12,881 nt of DNA from Verrucomicrobiales bacterium (GTDB lineage Bacteria; Verrucomicrobiota; Verrucomicrobiia; Limisphaerales; UBA9464). The notes under the pieces were generated by a model that had not been told where the DNA came from, made no database searches, and saw only the letters and a list, made by a program, of their open reading frames with translations. The position numbers were made by a program, and so were the translations under genes. Where the stretch lies: positions 1 to 12,881 of the forward strand of contig DLVS01000309.1 in assembly GCA_003445095.1 (NCBI GenBank), given 5' to 3'. Shown in pieces: positions 8,545-12,881 of the stretch. Positions within the stretch are counted from its first letter, which is position 1; each line of letters starts with the position of its first letter.

Positions 8545-9978
8545 ATGGCGCGGCATATCATTCAACGGCAGGTCCTCGAACTGCGCCTGCCGGAATCGTT
8601 GACCCGGCGTCCGGTCGAGTCGGAAGTCGAATTCCTTCTCACCCACGAAGTGTGGCCGAAGCTCGACGCGATCTGCTCTCGATTCGAAGTCGCCGGACAA
8701 ACGGTTCACTTTGACCGATTGGAGATCGAGGTGGCGGCCATGCCTCCGGCGAAACTCCGGTCGCAGTGGTCGCGCGAAGTCTGCCGGCAGTTTGAAGCGG
8801 ACCTGCGTCGGCGTCTGGCTTCGCTGACTTTTTCGCCCAATCTCTTCGGTGACGACACCGCGATAGCCAGTCCCGAGCTGGCTACGTCGGCCGCAACTCC
8901 GGAAAGGGCGCATCCCACTGAAACTGCCAAACTCGAAGCTTTAAACTTCTTCCTCCGACACGGTCTCCTGCCGTGGTGGTGGGACCGGAATAAGGCGAAT
9001 ATGGAGCGCCTGGTGACTGAACTGCTGGAGGTGGCGACGCCTGGAATGCGTCACCTGCTGCGCTCCAGTCTGCTTGCGACCGAGACGGCCACGCGGGTCA
9101 GCGCGCAGTTCTCGTCGAAGACGATGCGCGCGATTCTGGAATTGCTGGTCGCCGATCCCCAAAGCGGCCGCGCGACAGTGGCCTTGCATGAGCGGATAAC
9201 CCGTCACTTCCCATTAATGGCCAGTTTCCACTCCAAGCCCGCTGCGCTGATGGCTCTCGAGGCGTGCCTGCTTTCGGCGAGCTGCCGTCTGATAGGCCGA
9301 TCAAACCTCAACGAAAGCGAGGTGGTCGCAGAAATGTTAAAGCAGGTCCCGCCCCTCAACCTCGAGCTCATGGAAGCCGCCTTGGGCGCCTCTCCATCAG
9401 GAACCAAGGGCCAGCGAGCGGCCGAACTATCCGACGGACGCGCGGTGTCGATTCCTCCGACGGACGCGGACCTCACCACCGACACGGCTGGACTGGTGTT
9501 GTTATGGCCCTACCTCGAACGATTCTTCGCTCAACTCGAACTGATCAAGGATCACGCTTTTAGGGATCCCGCGACGCGCTGGCGCGCGGTGCATCTCTTA
9601 CACTTTCTTGCGATGGGCGAAGAGGGCGCCCCCGAACACACCCTCGCTTTGCCTAAGGTTCTTTGCGCAGTGCCGTTTGCCGAAGCCGTGCCCTTTTCCG
9701 TGGGGCTGACGGAAACCGAGAAATCCGAGTCGGAGCAATTGCTTCGCGCCGTGATAAGAAACTGGCCGCCATTGAAAAACACGAGCATCGGCGGCTTTCG
9801 TCAATCGTTCCTCCAACGCGAGGGTCGGCTCGCGCTGCCGGAGGACGCGACGCCCATGCCCGGCTGGAAGCTGCGCGTGGAACGGAAGGGCCACGACATC
9901 CTGCTCGACCAACTTCCGTGGGGACTTTACTTGGTGAAACTTCCCTGGATGCCCCAACCCCTCTATGTCGAATGGTGA
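8545..9978 (+). CDS. eCIS tape-measure protein (CIS_TMP family, Afp14-like)
   Basis: 477 residues from ATG 8545. The N-terminus ARHIIQRQVLELRLP and VHFDRLEIEV match the start of the contractile-injection tape-measure family. Next come LNFFLRHGLLPWWW (a family hallmark FLR.G.LPWW) and a helical middle. The C-terminal domain has GLVLLWPYLERFFAQL, then HLLHFLAMGEEGAPEHTLAL, NWPPLKNTSIGGFRQSFLQR, and ends LPWGLYLVKLPWMPQPLYVEW, all strongly conserved in the family. Role: sets length of the inner tube and sheath during assembly. In-frame GTG codons at 8509 (overlapping the upstream stop as GTGA) and 8521 are alternative starts, adding 12 or 8 residues; a farther ATG at 8425 lies deep in the upstream gene. 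The conserved domain begins at 8548, so 8545 is chosen; no Shine-Dalgarno decides it. The protein seems compact, with little variable middle. Confidence 0.92.
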   Translation: MARHIIQRQVLELRLPESLTRRPVESEVEFLLTHEVWPKLDAICSRFEVAGQTVHFDRLEIEVAAMPPAKLRSQWSREVCRQFEADLRRRLASLTFSPNLFGDDTAIASPELATSAATPERAHPTETAKLEALNFFLRHGLLPWWWDRNKANMERLVTELLEVATPGMRHLLRSSLLATETATRVSAQFSSKTMRAILELLVADPQSGRATVALHERITRHFPLMASFHSKPAALMALEACLLSASCRLIGRSNLNESEVVAEMLKQVPPLNLELMEAALGASPSGTKGQRAAELSDGRAVSIPPTDADLTTDTAGLVLLWPYLERFFAQLELIKDHAFRDPATRWRAVHLLHFLAMGEEGAPEHTLALPKVLCAVPFAEAVPFSVGLTETEKSESEQLLRAVIRNWPPLKNTSIGGFRQSFLQREGRLALPEDATPMPGWKLRVERKGHDILLDQLPWGLYLVKLPWMPQPLYVEW

Positions 9979-11372
9979 GCGTCGAAGACAATATCGCCGC
10001 CAATGCCCGTGACCTCGACCATGAGCTCGCTTGGTTCAGCCGCGTCTTGGATGAACGGTTGCGGACTCATTTTCAGACGGATGCGCCAGGCGCCGACGCC
10101 AAAGATCTCGAGCCGCCCGCGCTCGGGGATTCGGCGTCGGGCTATGCCACCTTCGTCACCGGACACCGGCTGGGCGCGGACGAGCGCCTCGCGCTATTGC
10201 TCAGCCTCGTGCCGCATGTGCAGCCGCGCCTGCTCGACGTGTTCTTTCTCCGCAACAAAACGTTCGACCGACCGTTCACCGAATTCGGCGGTGAAGTCAT
10301 AGGCGGCGCTTTTCAGCCCACTGGCGAGACGCTCGCCTTTATTCTCGCGGGCACGGATCTCGCGCGCCGCATTGCGTCCACTCAATTCCTCTTGGATCCC
10401 GACCATCCTCTGACTCGTGAAGGTGTGCTTTCGCTGGCGGCGTCGCGGGAGAACCAGGAGTCGGCGCCGGTGCTACAACGGCGGATTTGCCTTCATCAAG
10501 AATACGTCATCCGCTTCACCACGGGCGCCACTTTTCGTCCCCGGTTCGGCGCCGATTTCCCAGCGAAACTTATCAGTACGGTGTTGAAATGGGACGACTT
10601 GGTCATCGACAACCACACCCGCACCCAATTGGATGAAGTGCGCCGCTGGATCGAGCATCAAGCGACGGTGCGCGACGCGTGGGGTTTGGGGAAACACCTG
10701 CGCCCCGGTTACCGCAGCCTGTTTTACGGTCCGCCCGGCGGAGGCAAAACTCTGGCCGCGTGCCTATTGGGACGCCGTACCAGCCGCGAAGTCTACCGCA
10801 TCGACCTCTCGCAAATGGTCAGCAAATGGATCGGCGAAACCGAAAAGAACCTCGCTCGCCTTTTCGACCTGGCCCAGCACAAGGAATGGATCCTCTTCTT
10901 CGACGAAGCCGATTCGCTCTTCGGGAAACGGAGTGAGACGAAGGACGCCCACGATCGTTATGCCAACCAAGAGGTCTCCTATCTTCTCCAGCGCATCGAA
11001 TCCTATGATGGAATTGCCATTCTTGCGACGAACTTGAAAACGAATGTCGATGCCGCGTTTCTGCGCCGCTTCGAATCCGTGATTCACTTCCCCATGCCGG
11101 GCCCGTCCGAACGCCTTCGCCTCTGGCAGCAGAGCCTGCCCGCGCCCGCGCATTGTCGGCTGGAAGACAATATCCGCCTGGAAGAGATCGCGCAGCGCTA
11201 CTCCCTCACCGGCGCTTCGATCATCAATGTCATGCGCGACGCCTGCCTCCTCGCTCTCGATGAAGCGCCGGCCGCCAACGGCACAGCCAAGGCCCCACCC
11301 AGCACCCTCACCTGGCGACACCTTCAGACAGCGCTACAGAAAGAATATCGCAAGGAGGAGCGCGCGATGTGA
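9972..11372 (+). CDS. eCIS AAA+ ATPase (Afp15-like)
   Basis: 466 residues from ATG 9972, which overlaps the tape-measure stop by 7 bases (ATGGTGA). The N-terminal domain contains LGADERLALLLSLVPHVQPR and RPFTEFGG (100-107), typical of the eCIS ATPase rather than ClpV or FtsH. The AAA+ core shows Walker A GPPGGGKT (253-260), Walker B ILFFDEAD (307-314; catalytic D311/E312), sensor-1 asparagine N354 in LATN, and candidate arginine fingers R365/R366 in AFLRRFE, followed by a lid domain with LTGASIINVMRDACLLAL. All catalytic residues appear present. Family role: conserved eCIS ATPase needed for assembly or loading, not for post-firing sheath recycling as ClpV does in T6SS. An upstream in-frame extension to 9663 overlaps the tape-measure gene and is rejected. 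Confidence 0.94.
   Translation: MVSVEDNIAANARDLDHELAWFSRVLDERLRTHFQTDAPGADAKDLEPPALGDSASGYATFVTGHRLGADERLALLLSLVPHVQPRLLDVFFLRNKTFDRPFTEFGGEVIGGAFQPTGETLAFILAGTDLARRIASTQFLLDPDHPLTREGVLSLAASRENQESAPVLQRRICLHQEYVIRFTTGATFRPRFGADFPAKLISTVLKWDDLVIDNHTRTQLDEVRRWIEHQATVRDAWGLGKHLRPGYRSLFYGPPGGGKTLAACLLGRRTSREVYRIDLSQMVSKWIGETEKNLARLFDLAQHKEWILFFDEADSLFGKRSETKDAHDRYANQEVSYLLQRIESYDGIAILATNLKTNVDAAFLRRFESVIHFPMPGPSERLRLWQQSLPAPAHCRLEDNIRLEEIAQRYSLTGASIINVMRDACLLALDEAPAANGTAKAPPSTLTWRHLQTALQKEYRKEERAM
11352..11360 (+). promoter_or_regulatory. Strong Shine-Dalgarno for the zincin gene
   Basis: AAGGAGGAG, 8 bases before the GTG at 11369, inside the last codons of the ATPase gene. It is the clearest ribosome binding site in the window and decides the GTG start over the ATG at 11393. 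It also encodes K-E-E, so part of the match may be chance. Confidence 0.6.
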
Positions 11373-12619
11373 AAGATTCGCGGACTCAGCCCATGAAAGC
11401 CGCCGTGCATTCCCGATTTCAACAGACCGACCGCAGTGTGGACCCGCCGTCCACTGGTGGCCGCCAAGGCGTTGGCCGAGATGCCCCGCGATACGGCCTA
11501 TCATTTGTGGATGTCGCCGACCGGATCAAATCGCCGGTCCGAGAGATGGAAAGCCGGCCCCGTTCGCTTTCAACAATCGACGGGAAAGGAGCGGCATCGC
11601 CATCAGCTCATGGCCCGCTGGCTGGCGTTTCCTCTCGTTCGGATGATCACTCTGGGAACGCTTCCGCCAGGCTCAGTTTCGCTCTCCCGTCCGCTCCAGT
11701 GATTCAACGCAAGCTCAAGCTAGACGGAGGGGAGGAGCTGGAAGGAATTCACGATCTCCCGTGGGAGATACTCTCAACCGATGTTAGACGGACGGCCGAG
11801 ATGCTAATTCTCATGCCCGGACCCGTCGTGGAGCTGACCTCGGCCGAGCTGACGGAGCTGCACGAGTGCATGGAAGACTTCACCAAGGTACCACGCAAAG
11901 AGCTAAGAATTCCCTTTGTTCGCCTGCTTTCGCACGGCGCGTTCCATCCGATTCAACGCGATACTTCCTGGTATTTGTTCCACGCGAAAAGGAAGAACCT
12001 CGCGGGTGTAGGCAATTTCTTGAGGGCCAATCCCAAAGTGAACGAAATGCTACGTCGCGATAAAGTGTCTTGGGCTGCGTTCTCGGATCTCGATCCGGGG
12101 AGCGCGAAGTTTCAAGGCGACCAAATACACCTTTCAAAGGATCTAATGAATATGAAATCCTCCAAGGGTTTCATGCGAACCACCGCTCACGAAATCGGAC
12201 ACGCCACGCTCCAACGGATGCTCATCCTCAAGGAGCATTGGGACATCACCCAGTGGAAACACTGTGGCGAGGAAGTCCCGGCGGAGGTGCTCAACACGGG
12301 CGGCAAGGCTCTCTACGCTCAATGGAAGGTATTGCGGAAACATCCCGAATATTTGGTCGTCCAGGACCTGCGGTTGGACCATTTGGGCGATAAGGTTTCG
12401 ACGATTCGCGGGGAGGGACGCCAAGCTTATGTGGCCGGATCTTTCACTGAGTTCTGCGCGGAATGTTTCGCCTTGCTCGCCCTGAATTCCCAGGAGTTTA
12501 AGGCCATTATTGACGAATGGTGCAATTGCGAATCGGTGCCGGGCGAAGTCAAAGCCGCTTGGAGCAAGGCGCTAGAGGTATTGAACATATGCGAGGCCAG
12601 GCTTTTAGAACCGAAGTAA
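11369..12619 (+). CDS. Candidate eCIS cargo: zincin-like metallopeptidase with HEIGH motif
   Basis: 416 residues from GTG 11369 (overlaps the ATPase stop as GTGA, strong Shine-Dalgarno; ATG 11393 would drop 8 residues). The N-terminal ~110 residues are low-complexity, rich in S, R, P and G, and carry APRYGLSFVD (39-48), also found in the next gene. VIQRKLKLDG (111-120) resembles the QRKL segment I associate with eCIS cargo proteins. The rest looks globular: TTAHEIGHATLQRM holds an HExxH zinc site (H274, E275, H278), and GSFTEFCAECFALLAL supplies E361 or E365 as a candidate third ligand, a gluzincin-like layout. Seven cysteines, none before residue 167. No signal peptide or membrane segment is seen, consistent with cytoplasmic loading. 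I do not recognise a named family. It may be a toxin acting in target cells or a protease processing other cargo. HExxH identification is confident; substrate and delivery are inference. Confidence 0.82.
   Translation: MKDSRTQPMKAAVHSRFQQTDRSVDPPSTGGRQGVGRDAPRYGLSFVDVADRIKSPVREMESRPRSLSTIDGKGAASPSAHGPLAGVSSRSDDHSGNASARLSFALPSAPVIQRKLKLDGGEELEGIHDLPWEILSTDVRRTAEMLILMPGPVVELTSAELTELHECMEDFTKVPRKELRIPFVRLLSHGAFHPIQRDTSWYLFHAKRKNLAGVGNFLRANPKVNEMLRRDKVSWAAFSDLDPGSAKFQGDQIHLSKDLMNMKSSKGFMRTTAHEIGHATLQRMLILKEHWDITQWKHCGEEVPAEVLNTGGKALYAQWKVLRKHPEYLVVQDLRLDHLGDKVSTIRGEGRQAYVAGSFTEFCAECFALLALNSQEFKAIIDEWCNCESVPGEVKAAWSKALEVLNICEARLLEPK
11483..11512 (+). other. N-terminal shared motif APRYGLSFVD, copy in zincin gene
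   Basis: Ten codons nearly identical in protein to 12729-12758 in the next gene (APRYGLNFVD). Preceded by R-D here and R-E there. Located in the unstructured N-terminal region, residues 39-48. Confidence 0.75.
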
Positions 12620-12635
12620 CGAGCACGAGAGCGAA

Positions 12636-12881
12636 ATGAACGCCGCCAACGCTGCGAATCGAGCCCCGCGATCCCATCGCGCAACCGACGCTCAGTCGGG
12701 AGCCGGCGACCAAGGCGCCGCCAGGGAAGCTCCGCGTTATGGCCTGAACTTCGTAGACGCCGGGCGCCTCCCGGACCCGCCGATCCACACAAAGAAGAAC
12801 GACACGGACCTGCCGGAGAGCCTCAAGCTCGGCATCGAATCGCTTTCCGGCGTGTCCTTGGATAGCGTCAAGGTCCACTAC
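12636..12881 (+). CDS. DUF4157-type eCIS-associated protein, 3'-truncated by window edge
   Basis: Open from ATG 12636 to the last base, 82 residues visible, no stop. Residues 1-57 are polar and low-complexity, with APRYGLNFVD at 32-41. Residues 58-82 read DLPESLKLGIESLSGVSLDS then VKVHY, the recognisable beginning of the DUF4157 domain (LP..LK.GIE.LSG.SLD.V.VHY). That domain usually continues into an HExxH metallopeptidase site, which would lie beyond the window. DUF4157 proteins are among the commonest cargo-region proteins of eCIS loci; they may be proteases processing or accompanying effectors. The gene starts 16 bases after the zincin stop, with only a weak purine stretch (gagagcgaa) as ribosome binding site. 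What follows the domain, such as a toxin module, cannot be seen. Confidence 0.85.
   Translation, partial: MNAANAANRAPRSHRATDAQSGAGDQGAAREAPRYGLNFVDAGRLPDPPIHTKKNDTDLPESLKLGIESLSGVSLDSVKVHY
12729..12758 (+). other. N-terminal shared motif APRYGLNFVD, copy in DUF4157 gene
   Basis: Counterpart of 11483-11512. Of the nine codons with the same amino acid, seven differ at the third base, so protein rather than DNA is conserved. Confidence 0.75.

Noticed and set aside
9663..9971. N-terminal extension of the ATPase by 103 codons
   Set aside because: It overlaps the strongly conserved C-terminus of the tape-measure gene in another frame and is arginine/alanine-rich; ATG 9972 with a 7-base overlap is the natural start.
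1..12619. Type VI secretion system or prophage tail cluster
   Set aside because: No TssF/G/K-like, ClpV-like, capsid or terminase genes are seen; the tape-measure family, Afp15-type ATPase and DUF4157 gene favour eCIS.
12620..12635. Terminator or promoter between the zincin and DUF4157 genes
   Set aside because: Only 16 bases, with no inverted repeat, T-run or -10/-35-like pair; read-through is more likely.

Overview
The window is an almost gap-free, single-direction operon segment encoding the baseplate, spike, fibre, tape-measure, ATPase and start of the cargo region of an extracellular contractile injection system (eCIS; the family of the Serratia antifeeding prophage Afp and the Photorhabdus virulence cassettes PVC). 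All supported genes are on the + strand. Most junctions are short gaps or stop/start overlaps, which points to one polycistronic transcript whose promoter lies upstream of the window. Sheath, tube, LysM-type adaptor and terminator-cap genes are not present and are presumably outside the window.

Layout: (1) 1-1236, the 3' part of a VgrG/Afp8-like spike, cut by the window edge; (2) 1245-1538, PAAR spike tip; (3) 1565-1981, gp25-like baseplate wedge; (4) 1978-4815, a large baseplate J-like wedge protein; (5) 4857-5972, a tail-fibre-like protein with a collar domain and an internal 60-residue duplication; (6) 5999-8512, a second large baseplate protein with the HDPGITILE signature; (7) 8545-9978, the eCIS tape-measure protein; (8) 9972-11372, the eCIS AAA+ ATPase (Afp15-like); (9) 11369-12619, a 416-residue protein with a C-terminal HEIGH zincin motif, a candidate cargo/effector; (10) 12636 to the window end, the first 82 residues of a DUF4157-type protein, the domain most typical of eCIS cargo loci.

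How they would work together: VgrG and PAAR form the puncturing tip. gp25 and the two large wedge proteins build the baseplate. The fibre probably sits on the baseplate and touches the target surface. The tape-measure protein sets sheath/tube length, and the AAA+ ATPase supports assembly or cargo loading. The two last genes are candidate payloads or payload-associated proteases. They have unrelated bodies but share an N-terminal motif, APRYGL-x-FVD, kept at protein level while most of its codons differ. This is the most interesting signal in the window: a candidate loading or sorting tag.

Organism: the DNA is GC-rich (judged by eye at around 58-60%), with strong G/C third positions. Many starts lack a clear Shine-Dalgarno sequence. 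A Gram-negative environmental bacterium fits (Verrucomicrobiota or Acidobacteriota are possible), but the sequence alone does not fix the phylum. I see no tRNA, rRNA, CRISPR, insertion sequence or convincing terminator. There is no non-coding stretch over 50 bases.
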